Shown: positions 7,265-15,154 of the stretch, one piece after another
How the letters are laid out: each line of letters starts with the position of its first letter
Numbering within the stretch: position 1 is the stretch's first letter
Source: SIG587 sp045649505
GTDB taxonomy: Bacteria > Bacillota > Clostridia > Oscillospirales > Acutalibacteraceae
NCBI GenBank assembly: GCA_045649505.1
Contig: JAZRQA010000023.1
Coordinates: 1-18,110, forward strand
Direction of reading: 5' to 3'
DNA length: 18,110 bases
Notes under the pieces: model-generated
Database searches by the model: none
What the model saw: the letters and a program-made list of their open reading frames with translations, nothing else
Told to the model about the DNA's origin: nothing
Program-made: the position numbers and the translations under genes

Positions 7265-8488
7265 TTATTTCTTGTTCTTTGCATCAACAATAGCCTTAAC
7301 CTTAATGGGCAGACCGTAAAGGTTAATAAAGCCTGCTGAATCCTTCTGGTCATAATCACTCTCACCAAAGGTTGCTATTTCCTCGCTGTAAAGTGAGTAA
7401 TCACTCCAAACGCCTGCGTTTATGATATTGCCCTTGTAAAGCTTTAATCTTACCTTACCCGTAACGGTTTCCTGAGTTTTGTCAACAAATGCGGAAAGAG
7501 CCTCGCGAAGGGGTGTGAACCACTGACCGTTGTAAACAAGCTCAGCAAAGGTAACCGAAAGTCTTTGCTTTTCGTGCAGTGTCATCTTATCAAGACAGAT
7601 AGACTCAAGCACACTGTGAGCCTTGTAAAGAATGGTGCCGCCGGGGGTCTCGTAAACGCCGCGGCATTTCATACCTACAAGACGGTTCTCAACAATATCA
7701 ATAATACCAATTCCGTTTGCGCCGCCAAGCTCATTAAGCTTTAAAATTATCTCCTTAGCGGTCATCTTCTCACCGTCAAGTGCTACGGGAACACCCTGCT
7801 CAAATTCAAGGGTGATATAGGTGGGCTTATCGGGAGCGGCAATGGGGGAGACACCCATCTCAAGGAAGCCGGGCTTTTCGTACATAGGCTCGTTCCCGGT
7901 ATCCTCAAGGTCCATACCCTCATGGGATAAATGCCATAGGTTTTTATCCTTTGAATAGTTTGTTTCTCTGTTTATCTTAAGAGGAATATTATGCGCCTCA
8001 GCATATTCAATTTCCTCCTCGCGCGACTTTATGTCCCATTCGCGCCAAGGAGCAATAATAGGCATATTAGGTGCAAAGTGCTTTATTGCAAGCTCAAAAC
8101 GAACCTGGTCGTTACCCTTGCCTGTGCAACCGTGGCATATAGCATCGGCACCCTCCTTAATGGCAATCTCAACAAGACCCTTTGCGATGCAGGGGCGTGC
8201 GTGGCTGGTGCCGAGCAGATAATCCTCATAAACGGCACCTGCCTTCATTGTGGGGATTATAAAATCGTTAACATACTCCTCGGTTTGGTCAAGAACATAA
8301 AGTTTTGAAGCACCGGTCTTTATAGCCTTTTCTTCAAGACCTTCAAGCTCATCTGCTTGACCCACATTACCCGAAACGGCAATAACCTCACAGTTATTGT
8401 AGTTCTCCTTAAGCCAGGGAATAATAATGGATGTATCTAAGCCGCCGGAGTAGGCAAGCACTACCTTTTTAATGTCGTTCTTATTCAT
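7265..8488 (-). CDS. argG: Argininosuccinate synthase
   Basis: Joins citrulline and aspartate using ATP, giving argininosuccinate; penultimate step, cytosolic tetramer. The ATP-pyrophosphatase P-loop AYSGGLDTS is at residues 12-20, followed by conserved regions such as GCTGKGNDQVRFE and the citrulline/aspartate-binding ETNYSKDKNLWHLSHEG. I start it at 8488, giving 407 residues, because AGGAGGT (8498-8504) lies nine bases upstream. The frame is open ten codons further, to an ATG at 8518, but that ATG lies inside the promoter-operator region, upstream of the likely transcript start. First gene of the arginine operon, directly behind the ARG-box promoter. Confidence 0.97.
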   Translation of the reverse strand: MNKNDIKKVVLAYSGGLDTSIIIPWLKENYNNCEVIAVSGNVGQADELEGLEEKAIKTGASKLYVLDQTEEYVNDFIIPTMKAGAVYEDYLLGTSHARPCIAKGLVEIAIKEGADAICHGCTGKGNDQVRFELAIKHFAPNMPIIAPWREWDIKSREEEIEYAEAHNIPLKINRETNYSKDKNLWHLSHEGMDLEDTGNEPMYEKPGFLEMGVSPIAAPDKPTYITLEFEQGVPVALDGEKMTAKEIILKLNELGGANGIGIIDIVENRLVGMKCRGVYETPGGTILYKAHSVLESICLDKMTLHEKQRLSVTFAELVYNGQWFTPLREALSAFVDKTQETVTGKVRLKLYKGNIINAGVWSDYSLYSEEIATFGESDYDQKDSAGFINLYGLPIKVKAIVDAKNKK

Positions 8489-8503
8489 AATTCGTTTACC
8501 TCC

Positions 8504-8517
8504 TGAATAAATATGCA
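8504..8517. promoter_or_regulatory. ARG box (ArgR operator) over the argG start point
   Basis: TGAATAAATATGCA matches the bacterial arginine-repressor consensus TGAATWWWWATTCA at 13 of 14 positions. It begins two bases after the -10 box, covers the expected transcription start, and reaches the ribosome site. That is a classic place for repression by ArgR with arginine. The argR gene is not in the window. Operator identity is inferred from motif and position. Confidence 0.75.
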
Positions 8518-8519
8518 TT

Positions 8520-8548
8520 ATTATACACTTTTAACCCCGTTTTGTCAA
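8520..8548 (-). promoter_or_regulatory. Sigma-A promoter of the arginine operon
   Basis: Minus strand: TTGACA (8548-8543), a 17-base spacer, then TATAAT (8525-8520). Both hexamers and the spacing are perfect consensus. The predicted start is near 8513, leaving a leader of about 25 bases before argG. So strong a promoter implies that control comes from repression, which fits the ARG box beside it. Confidence 0.88.
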
Positions 8549-8554
8549 GGTTTT

Positions 8555-8570
8555 ATTCATAAATATTCAT
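8555..8570. promoter_or_regulatory. Possible second ArgR-binding region upstream of -35
   Basis: ATTCATAAATATTCAT contains two ATTCAT half-sites ten bases apart, six bases upstream of the -35 box. As a full ARG box it has two mismatches; as a direct repeat it is perfect. ArgR hexamers often bind tandem boxes, so it may work with the site at 8504-8517. Confidence 0.5.
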
Positions 8571-8579
8571 AATTTTTAA

Positions 8580-8602
8580 AATTATATGCAAATTATATGC
8601 AA
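8580..8602. repeat. Tandem 11-bp repeat with ATGCA half-sites
   Basis: AATTATATGCA occurs twice in direct succession (8580-8590 and 8591-8601). Each copy ends in ATGCA, the variant half-site also seen in the ARG box at 8504-8517. It may add ArgR contacts or serve as an AT-rich upstream element. The repeat is certain, its function speculative. Confidence 0.45.
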
Positions 8603-8652
8603 ACCGCATTTTCATATTACAGCATTTGTTCAAAATCACAATATAAAAGGTC

Positions 8653-8666
8653 GGTTTTTAAAAACC
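8653..8666. other. 14-bp perfect palindrome, his-arg junction
   Basis: GGTTTTTAAAAACC is self-complementary and lies between the hisK-end hairpin and the argG promoter. It could back up the his terminator or bind a dimeric protein. Nothing else in the sequence supports either reading. Confidence 0.3.
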
Positions 8667-8671
8667 ACACG

Positions 8672-8699
8672 AAAAATTATGCAAAGAGGATGCATAATT
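8672..8699 (-). terminator. Probable terminator of the histidine operon
   Basis: The hairpin AATTATGCA (8699-8691), loop TCCTCTT, TGCATAATT (8683-8675) begins inside the hisK stop codon and runs into TTTTT on the transcribed strand. The stem is AT-rich and the U-run short, so it may be leaky. It is the only candidate terminator between the two operons. Confidence 0.55.
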
Positions 8700-9480
8700 A
8701 TATGTCTGCTATCTCCGGTAGACAGCCTTTTTCTTTAAAGAAATCGTACCATATATCAAACTGATAGCATAAATTATCGGTACTGTGCGCGTCACTTGAG
8801 AAAATTACCTTGCCCGACTTTTCTTTTATATAGCTCAAAATATCAACGGCAGGGTAGGGATTGCTTCGATAACCGCGGGAAATTGCTCCTGTGTTTATCT
8901 CAAACGGAATGTTAAGAGGGAGCAGCGCATCCAGCGCATCTATTGCGGCATTGCGGTAACGCTTAGCATTGGTATCGAACAAAAGGTTATCGGCATTAAA
9001 TTTGGTTATAAGGTCAAAGTGCCCTATTATGTCAATTTTCCAATCAGAAAGCCTTCGTACCGATTTATAGTACTCCTCAACTAAAGCATACATATCCTTG
9101 CCGAAGTAAAGCGTTGCTGCATTTATAAGATTTTCCCGTCCGATATCTACCGCAATATAGTCATCTTCGACCTTGATATAGTGGGCGGAGCCTATAATAT
9201 AATCGTATTTGCCGCGCGGGAATTCGGCAAGACAGTCAAATTCAATGCCGCAAAGCAAATCTATGCGGTTCTTGTACCGCTCTTTAAGAAGAGAAATTTC
9301 CTCGCAGTATTTCTCGGTATCCTGTTCGGTCATACAGTAGCTTTGGTCAAAAGAAGTGTAACAGTGTCCCGATAGTCCAAGACGCGACATACCTTTTTCT
9401 ATCGCCGCCTTTACCATTTCCTCGGCGGTATTATTACCGTCACAGTAGCTTGTATGGGTGTGGTAATCACACTTTATCAT
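8698..9480 (-). CDS. hisK: Histidinol-phosphatase, PHP family
   Basis: Removes phosphate from L-histidinol phosphate, the eighth step of histidine synthesis. The 260-residue protein is a metal-dependent PHP-domain enzyme. The metal ligands are visible: HTH in DYHTHTSYCDG (His7, His9), GHCY (His39), GIEFD (Glu80), GSAHY (His100), GHFD (His154) and SSDAH (Asp230, His232). This is the Bacillus/Lactococcus type (also called HisJ or hisK), unrelated to the HAD phosphatase fused to HisB in E. coli; HisB here is single-function, so the two fit. It is the last gene, its ATG overlapping the hisIE stop by four bases (ATGA). PHP proteins can have other roles, but the context makes this one secure. Confidence 0.93.
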   Translation of the reverse strand: MIKCDYHTHTSYCDGNNTAEEMVKAAIEKGMSRLGLSGHCYTSFDQSYCMTEQDTEKYCEEISLLKERYKNRIDLLCGIEFDCLAEFPRGKYDYIIGSAHYIKVEDDYIAVDIGRENLINAATLYFGKDMYALVEEYYKSVRRLSDWKIDIIGHFDLITKFNADNLLFDTNAKRYRNAAIDALDALLPLNIPFEINTGAISRGYRSNPYPAVDILSYIKEKSGKVIFSSDAHSTDNLCYQFDIWYDFFKEKGCLPEIADI

Positions 9481-10127
9481 TTTGTCATTTTCTCCTGCTT
9501 AACCTTGTGGTCTATAACATGGCGTGAGGCAAGCTCTTTTCTTATGTCTTCAAGGGAAATTCCCATTTCCACCATAAGCACAAGTATATGATAAGTGAGG
9601 TCGGCAATTTCGTAAACGGTTTCCGCCTTATCATCTGCCTTGCCCGCAATAATAACCTCGGTAGATTCCTCACCTACCTTTTTAAGTATTTTATCAATAC
9701 CCTTTTCAAAGAGATATGTAGTATAGGAGCCTTCCTTTTTTTCGGTCTTTCTACCCTTAATCATATCCATAAGAATATCCAGAGAGAATTCGCTTTTTTC
9801 CTCGCTTTCCCATAAAAGGTTTGTAAAGCAGCTGTCGGTTCCCTTGTGACATGCGGGACCGTCCTTCTCTACCATAACAGTCAAGGCATCCTTATCGCAG
9901 TCAGCGGTAATGGAAACAATATGCTGATAGTTACCGCTTGTTTCACCCTTGAGCCAAAGCTCGTCCCTTGAGCGGCTGTAAAAGCAGGTAAGCCCCTTTT
10001 CTATAGAGATTTTAAGACTTTGGCGGTTCATATATGCAACGGTCAGCACCTTTTTACTGTGTGCATCCACAACTACTGCAGGGATAAGTCCCTTCTCATC
10101 AAATTTAAGTTCATCAATGCTTATCAT
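9477..10127 (-). CDS. hisI: Bifunctional phosphoribosyl-AMP cyclohydrolase / phosphoribosyl-ATP pyrophosphatase
   Basis: Fusion protein (HisIE) for steps two and three of histidine synthesis. Residues 1-108 are the cyclohydrolase, with SRSRDELWLKGETSG at 51-65, the metal-binding DCDKD at 76-80 and the zinc cysteines Cys93 and Cys100. A short linker leads to the pyrophosphatase (about 113-205), a MazG-like all-helical domain with KVGEESTEVIIA at 150-161 and YEIADLTYH at 172-180. The 216 residues suit the fused form. The ribosome site GAGGT overlaps the hisF TGA stop, ten bases upstream. Both halves look complete. Confidence 0.96.
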   Translation of the reverse strand: MISIDELKFDEKGLIPAVVVDAHSKKVLTVAYMNRQSLKISIEKGLTCFYSRSRDELWLKGETSGNYQHIVSITADCDKDALTVMVEKDGPACHKGTDSCFTNLLWESEEKSEFSLDILMDMIKGRKTEKKEGSYTTYLFEKGIDKILKKVGEESTEVIIAGKADDKAETVYEIADLTYHILVLMVEMGISLEDIRKELASRHVIDHKVKQEKMTK

Positions 10128-10137
10128 ACTATATACC

Positions 10138-10896
10138 TCATATTCTCACAGGTATTCCCTGTGCCTTAAGTTCATTTTTTAAATCTGAAATTTTAACCTC
10201 GCCAAAGTGGAATATTGAGGCGGCAAGCCCTGCGTCTACCTTTGGTAATTGCTTAAAAAGCTCGGTAAAATGTTCTATACAGCCCGCACCGCCTGAGGCG
10301 ATAACAGGAACAGATACCGCGTTGCATACGGCATAGAGCATTTCTTTGTCAAAACCGCTCTTGACACCGTCGGTATCAATCGAGTTTACAACTACCTCGC
10401 CTGCTCCCGCATCAACACATCGTTTTATCCACTCTATTGCTTCCATACCCGTGTTATCTCTGCCGCCGCGGGCAAAAACACGAAAAACTCCGTTAACCCT
10501 TTTAATGTCAACCGATAAAACAACACACTGGTCGCCGTAAAGTTTGGCCGCTTCACCTATAAGAGCGGGGTTTTTAATTGCACCTGAGTTAACGCTGACC
10601 TTATCGGCACCGCATTTAAGCACCCTGTCAAAATCGGCAACGCTATTAATGCCACCGCCTACACAAAGCGGAATAAAAATGGTCGAGGCAACCTCGGTTA
10701 AAATATCTGTAAAAAGACGTCTGCCCTCAGCAGATGCGGTAATATCGTAAAATACAAGCTCGTCCGCACCGGCTTCGCTGTAGTATTTTGCAAGGGAAAC
10801 GGGTGAGGAAACATCATTTAACCCCTCAAAATTTACTCCCTTTACCACCCTGCCGTCCTTAACATCAAGGCAGGGGATAATGCGTTTGGTTAACAT
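10138..10896 (-). CDS. hisF: Imidazole glycerol phosphate synthase, cyclase subunit
   Basis: A (beta-alpha)8 barrel that uses ammonia delivered by HisH to turn PRFAR into imidazole glycerol phosphate and AICAR. The 252 residues are standard. The catalytic pair Asp11 (RIIPCLDVKDGRVVKG) and Asp130 (VLSVDIKR) fall exactly at family positions, and the phosphate-binding GGGIN (80-84) and late ASGGAG segments are intact. The ATG overlaps the end of hisA by seven bases, so the two barrel genes are translationally coupled. Its partner hisH lies one gene upstream. Confidence 0.97.
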   Translation of the reverse strand: MLTKRIIPCLDVKDGRVVKGVNFEGLNDVSSPVSLAKYYSEAGADELVFYDITASAEGRRLFTDILTEVASTIFIPLCVGGGINSVADFDRVLKCGADKVSVNSGAIKNPALIGEAAKLYGDQCVVLSVDIKRVNGVFRVFARGGRDNTGMEAIEWIKRCVDAGAGEVVVNSIDTDGVKSGFDKEMLYAVCNAVSVPVIASGGAGCIEHFTELFKQLPKVDAGLAASIFHFGEVKISDLKNELKAQGIPVRI

Positions 10897-11606
10897 TCAG
10901 CCACCTCTATAGCTTCTTTAAGATTTATTGCGCCGGTGTAGTAGGCCTTGCCTATTATGGCACCGTAAATATCCAGCGCGCGTAGTTTTTTAATATCCTC
11001 TAAAGAGGATACTCCGCCTGATGCCACTATGTCAAGAGAAAATTTGGCGCAAAGGCTTTTATATAATTCGTGATTGGTGCCCTGCATTGCGCCGTCCTTT
11101 GAAATATCGGTACATATAACGGTTTTAACACCGAGGCTTTGCAGCTTTTCACAGAACTTATAGGCATCAATTCCGCCACTCTCGGTCCAGCCTTTAATGG
11201 CAACTTCGCCATTCTTAATATCAACACCAACGGCTATTTTTTCGCCGTATTGCAAAACGGCGGCTTTAAGAAATTCCTCGTCGGTAACGGCGGCGGTGCC
11301 TAAAATAACGCGATTAACACCCGCCTCAAGATAGGCCTTAACGGTATCAATATTGCGTATTCCGCCACCTATCTCGGAAAAAAGGTTTGTATTTTTTATA
11401 ATTTTTTTTACTGTTTCAAGGTTGGGAGTGGTTCCGCTTTTGGCACCCTCAAGGTCTACAAGATGTATGCAGGAAGCACCCGCCGCCTCAAAATCGGCAG
11501 CAACAAGTTCAGGGTTTTCGCTGTAGACTGTCATGCGAGCGTAATCACCCTTAAAAAGGCGAACCGCCTTGCCCTGGTATAAATCAATTGCGGGGAAAAT
11601 AAGCAT
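10890..11606 (-). CDS. hisA: ProFAR isomerase
   Basis: Amadori isomerisation of ProFAR to PRFAR, fourth step of the pathway. This is a (beta-alpha)8 barrel related to HisF. The 238 residues include Asp8 in FPAIDLYQGKAVRL and Asp129 in VGVDIKNGEVAIKGW as the catalytic acids, phosphate-binding GGGIR at 80-84, and CTDISKDGAMQG at 165-176. The last segment is typical of HisA rather than the dual-function PriA of actinobacteria. An AGGAG site in the last codons of hisH precedes the ATG, with three bases between the genes. Confidence 0.97.
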   Translation of the reverse strand: MLIFPAIDLYQGKAVRLFKGDYARMTVYSENPELVAADFEAAGASCIHLVDLEGAKSGTTPNLETVKKIIKNTNLFSEIGGGIRNIDTVKAYLEAGVNRVILGTAAVTDEEFLKAAVLQYGEKIAVGVDIKNGEVAIKGWTESGGIDAYKFCEKLQSLGVKTVICTDISKDGAMQGTNHELYKSLCAKFSLDIVASGGVSSLEDIKKLRALDIYGAIIGKAYYTGAINLKEAIEVAEC

Positions 11607-11609
11607 TAT

Positions 11610-12227
11610 CTAAATCTCCTCTTCACAAAAAGCGCGTAGAATAGCAAGTCCCACTTGTCCGCTTTTTTCGGGGTGGAATTGGCAACCGTAAACGTTATTG
11701 TGCCTAACCGCAGCAGTAAGGGAGGCTGAGTAGTCACAAGCAGCAACAATATTTTCATCTTTAGTCACAGCATAGTAGGAGTGAACAAAATAAACATGGT
11801 CACCGTTTTTTATATATTTGAATATGGGGCAGTCGTTTTGGGTAAATTCGAGAGCATTCCAGCCCATATGCGGTATTTTATAATTGTCTGGAACAACATC
11901 GCTTATGGGGCGTATCTCACCGGGGATAAGTCCAAGTCCCTTATGCTCACCGTATTCAAAGCTTTTATCAAATAAAAGCTGCATACCAAGGCAGATGCCA
12001 AGCAAGGGCTTTCCTGTCGCCGCCTGCTCCTTGATAACCTCGGCAAGTCCGCTTTCCTGAAGCTTTTGCGCCGCGTCACCAAATGCACCTACTCCCGGCA
12101 GAATTATTTTATCGGCTTTTCGAATAACCTGAGCATCACAGGTTACCGTAACATCGGCACCTATTGCACCAAATGAGCTTTTAAGGGAGAAAAGGTTGCC
12201 CACGCCGTAATCAATAATGGCTATCAA
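11610..12227 (-). CDS. hisH: Imidazole glycerol phosphate synthase, glutaminase subunit
   Basis: A class I glutamine amidotransferase that supplies ammonia to HisF. The triad is present: Cys79 in LLGICLGMQLLF, and His185 and Glu187 in CQFHPEKSG. The oxyanion segment PGVGAFGD is at 44-51. Length is normal at 205 residues. The start codon is TTG (12227-12225): a GGGAG ribosome site lies nine bases upstream, the family's MIAIIDYGxGN opening follows at once, and no ATG or GTG is suitably placed. One base separates it from the hisB stop. The TTG may lower its translation relative to neighbours. Confidence 0.96.
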   Translation of the reverse strand: MIAIIDYGVGNLFSLKSSFGAIGADVTVTCDAQVIRKADKIILPGVGAFGDAAQKLQESGLAEVIKEQAATGKPLLGICLGMQLLFDKSFEYGEHKGLGLIPGEIRPISDVVPDNYKIPHMGWNALEFTQNDCPIFKYIKNGDHVYFVHSYYAVTKDENIVAACDYSASLTAAVRHNNVYGCQFHPEKSGQVGLAILRAFCEEEI

Positions 12228-12228
12228 G

Positions 12229-12816
12229 CTATAATACTCCCTTCGTGGACATTATCTCGTCAGCAAAGGCTTCATCAATGCTTACCGCCGCCTTTAAAGC
12301 GCGCGCTACGGCCTTAAAGGCACCCTCAATTATATGGTGGGCATTACTGCCGTCAAGCTGCTTTATGTGAAGGGTTATATTTGCATTTCTTACAAAGCCC
12401 AACCAAAATTCCTGTACAAGCTCGGTATCAAAGCTGCCAACCTTCTCGGCACCGGGGGTTAAGGAGTAGCAAAGCAAGCTTCTGCCCGAAATGTCGGTAG
12501 CAGCTAATATTAGAGCCTCGTCCATAGGGAGGGTAATATCTCCATAGCGCACGATACCGCGCTTGTCGCCAAGGGCGGTATCAAACGCCTTACCAAGAGC
12601 AATACCGATATCCTCTACCGTGTGGTGATAGTCTACATAGGTATCACCTACACACGAAAGTTTTAAATCAAATCTTGCATGACGGGCGAAAAGGGTTAAC
12701 ATATGGTCAAGAAAACCGCAACCTGTGTTTATTTCACTTGCTCCCTTGCCGTCAAGGTTTAAAGTAAGGCTTATATCGGTTTCGGTGGTTTTACGGGAAA
12801 TTTGTGCTGTTCTCAT
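12229..12816 (-). CDS. hisB: Imidazoleglycerol-phosphate dehydratase
   Basis: Dehydrates imidazole glycerol phosphate to imidazole acetol phosphate; a manganese enzyme that assembles as a 24-mer. In 195 residues, the single-domain length, the metal-binding histidine motifs are seen: GCGFLDHM (32-39), DYHHTVED (62-69) and NAHHIIE (158-164), with STKG near the end. There is no N-terminal phosphatase domain, unlike E. coli HisB; that activity is supplied by HisK at the operon end. The ATG overlaps the hisC TGA by four bases. Confidence 0.97.
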   Translation of the reverse strand: MRTAQISRKTTETDISLTLNLDGKGASEINTGCGFLDHMLTLFARHARFDLKLSCVGDTYVDYHHTVEDIGIALGKAFDTALGDKRGIVRYGDITLPMDEALILAATDISGRSLLCYSLTPGAEKVGSFDTELVQEFWLGFVRNANITLHIKQLDGSNAHHIIEGAFKAVARALKAAVSIDEAFADEIMSTKGVL

Positions 12817-13877
12817 TTTGCATCCTCCAATATCTGCGCTATAGTTTTAATAAGGGTTTTCATCTGCTCTTTAGTACCAACGGTAATGCGGATATATTCC
12901 TTTATTCGTTCGCCGTTAAAATGGCGCACCAATATTCCTCGGCGTTTAAGCTGTTTATAAAGGTCTTCTCCGCCTATTTTATTGTGCGTTGCAAATATAA
13001 AATTCGCAAGGGAAGGGGTAAGCGTAAAGCCCATAGCCTGAAGGGCCTTCACGGTATATTCTCGGTTTTCGGCAACGGTTTTGCAGTTCTTAATTGTTGT
13101 CTTATCATCCTCTAAAATGCCTAAACCCGCCGCCAAGGTCATTGAATTTATATTGTAAGGATTTGTGGAAAAGCGAATGGCGTTAAGGTCCTTTATTATT
13201 TCCTTGTTTGCAATACCAAATCCCAGTCTGCCTCCTGCCATTGACCTTGATTTTGAAAAGGTCATTGTAACAAGAAGGTTATCGTATTTTTTTATAAGGG
13301 GCGCACAAGACTCGGCACCGAAATCAACATACGCCTCGTCGATTACCACGATGTTGTTTGGGTTATGTATAAGTATCTGCTCTATTTCCTCCGGCTTTAG
13401 CGCGATACCCGTTGGAGCATTGGGATTGGCAATAAATATGGTCTTTTTAAGGTCAAAATAATCCTTAACATCAACCGTGAAATCCTCTTTAAGTTTAACA
13501 CAGGTATAATCAATATTGTTAATTTGGGCAAAAACGGGATAAAAACCGTAGCTTATATCAGGTGCCGCGGCACCTGTGTCCTTATCGCAGTATGCCATAA
13601 AGGCAAAGTTTAAGACCTCGTCAGAGCCGTTTGTAACAACTACTTCCTCACTGTCAACGGCGTATCTTTTTGCTATTGCCTCTACCAGTGTCTTACATTC
13701 GGGGTCGGGATAAAGCTGAAGCTTTTTTGCCGCCTTTGCCGCCGCCTTTACCGCTTTTTTACTAGGTGTAAAGGGGGATTCATTGGTATTAAGCTTTATA
13801 TATTTCATATCCTGTGGCTGCTCACCCGGAGTGTAGGGAGCAAGCGACGCATATTTACTGCTTAAAAATCTGCTCAT
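12813..13877 (-). CDS. hisC: Histidinol-phosphate aminotransferase
   Basis: A PLP-dependent class II (fold type I) aminotransferase that makes histidinol phosphate from imidazole acetol phosphate and glutamate. Landmarks in 354 residues: LNTNESP (29-35), NPNAPTG (151-157), DEAYVDFG with Asp180 and Tyr183, the Schiff-base lysine Lys209 in TFSKSRSMAGGRLG, and the substrate-carboxylate arginine Arg217. The ATG overlaps the hisD stop by four bases, and its own TGA overlaps hisB. Relatives can also accept aromatic amino acids. The operon position favours histidine as the main role. Confidence 0.96.
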   Translation of the reverse strand: MSRFLSSKYASLAPYTPGEQPQDMKYIKLNTNESPFTPSKKAVKAAAKAAKKLQLYPDPECKTLVEAIAKRYAVDSEEVVVTNGSDEVLNFAFMAYCDKDTGAAAPDISYGFYPVFAQINNIDYTCVKLKEDFTVDVKDYFDLKKTIFIANPNAPTGIALKPEEIEQILIHNPNNIVVIDEAYVDFGAESCAPLIKKYDNLLVTMTFSKSRSMAGGRLGFGIANKEIIKDLNAIRFSTNPYNINSMTLAAGLGILEDDKTTIKNCKTVAENREYTVKALQAMGFTLTPSLANFIFATHNKIGGEDLYKQLKRRGILVRHFNGERIKEYIRITVGTKEQMKTLIKTIAQILEDAK

Positions 13878-15154
13878 TTTTCTTCCTCAAGTCTGATTAC
13901 TGCGCTTTTGGCGTGGGCGGTAAGCCCCTCCTTGGTCGCAAAAAATTCAACATCTTTTGCTACGCGCTCCAAAGCGGCTTTTGTATAATATGTGTATTGG
14001 GTCTTTTTAACAAAATCATCAACCGAAAGCGGTGATGAAAATTTTGCCGTGCCGCTGGTCGGCAAGGTGTGGTTGGGTCCTGCAAGATAGTCACCAAGTG
14101 CTTCGGGACAGTTTCTGCCCATAAATATAGAACCTGCGTGACGTATAGCGTCAAGATAATCAAAGGGGTTGTCCACACAAAGCTCAAGATGCTCAGGCGC
14201 AATTTCGTTTGCTATCTCAATAGCCGCATCAAGACTGTCGGCAACTATTATCTTACCGTTATTATCAATAGAAGCACGCGCAATTTCACTACGATCTAAA
14301 GCAGGTATCTGCCTTTCAAGCTCATCGCTAACTGCACTGGCTAAATCCATACTGTCGGTAACAAGCACTGCGCTTGCAAGTTTGTCGTGCTCAGCCTGAG
14401 AGAGTAGGTCGGCGGCACAGCTTTTTGCGCTGGTTTTACCGTCAGCAACAATAAGAATTTCACTCGGGCCTGCAATCATATCAATGGAAACAACGCCGAA
14501 AACCTGTTTCTTTGCCTCGGCAACAAAGGCGTTGCCAGGTCCTACTATTTTATCTACCTTGGGTATACTTTGCGTGCCGTAAGCAAGAGCGGCAATGGCT
14601 TGTGCTCCGCCTACCTTATATATCTTATCAATTCCCGCAATGCTTGCGGCGGCTAAAATGACAGGGTTAACCTTACCGTTTTTAAGGGGTGGAGTAACCA
14701 TTACAACCTGTGGACAACCTGCAATTTTTGCAGGGATTGCATCCATTAAAACGGTGGAGGGATATGCGGCGGTTCCACCGGGAACATAAAGACCTGCGGC
14801 ATCAACGGGAATAACTTTTTGTCCCATAACGATGCCATTTTCATCATTTATAATAAAACTGCTTCGCACCTGTTTTTCGTGGAATTTGCGAATATTAGCG
14901 GCGGCGGTTTCTAAAATTCTTAAAAATTCGGGCTCAACAAGACCTAAAGCCTCGTCAATTTCCTCTTTGGTAACCTGCAGACAGGAAAGCCTTGCTCCGT
15001 CAAATTTCTCGGTGTACTCTAAAAGTGCCTTGTCTCCGTTTTTTCTTACATTTTCAATTATGTCGCTTACAATATTTGCAACATCAAACTCCGGTGTAAC
15101 ACGGGCAAAAATTTCATCCTTTGCCACCTTTGAGTATTCAAGTATCTTTATCAT
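13874..15154 (-). CDS. hisD: Histidinol dehydrogenase
   Basis: Zinc-dependent, two-step NAD oxidation of histidinol to histidine, the final step. The 426 residues are typical. The probable zinc ligands are Gln253 and His256 (LLSQAEHD), Asp355 (EALGDYLAGPNH) and His414 (LTAHAKS). The catalytic Glu321-His322 pair lies in IAPEHLELC. GGAQAIAALAYGT (182-194) and DKIVGPGNAFVAEAKK (201-216) are the usual family signatures. The ATG overlaps the hisG stop by four bases, and the stop overlaps hisC the same way. Confidence 0.97.
   Translation of the reverse strand: MIKILEYSKVAKDEIFARVTPEFDVANIVSDIIENVRKNGDKALLEYTEKFDGARLSCLQVTKEEIDEALGLVEPEFLRILETAAANIRKFHEKQVRSSFIINDENGIVMGQKVIPVDAAGLYVPGGTAAYPSTVLMDAIPAKIAGCPQVVMVTPPLKNGKVNPVILAAASIAGIDKIYKVGGAQAIAALAYGTQSIPKVDKIVGPGNAFVAEAKKQVFGVVSIDMIAGPSEILIVADGKTSAKSCAADLLSQAEHDKLASAVLVTDSMDLASAVSDELERQIPALDRSEIARASIDNNGKIIVADSLDAAIEIANEIAPEHLELCVDNPFDYLDAIRHAGSIFMGRNCPEALGDYLAGPNHTLPTSGTAKFSSPLSVDDFVKKTQYTYYTKAALERVAKDVEFFATKEGLTAHAKSAVIRLEEEK

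Noticed and set aside
8489..8518. Ten extra N-terminal codons for argG
   Set aside because: The upstream ATG lies in the operator, before the predicted transcript start. AGGAGGT is placed for the ATG at 8488, and the family start agrees.
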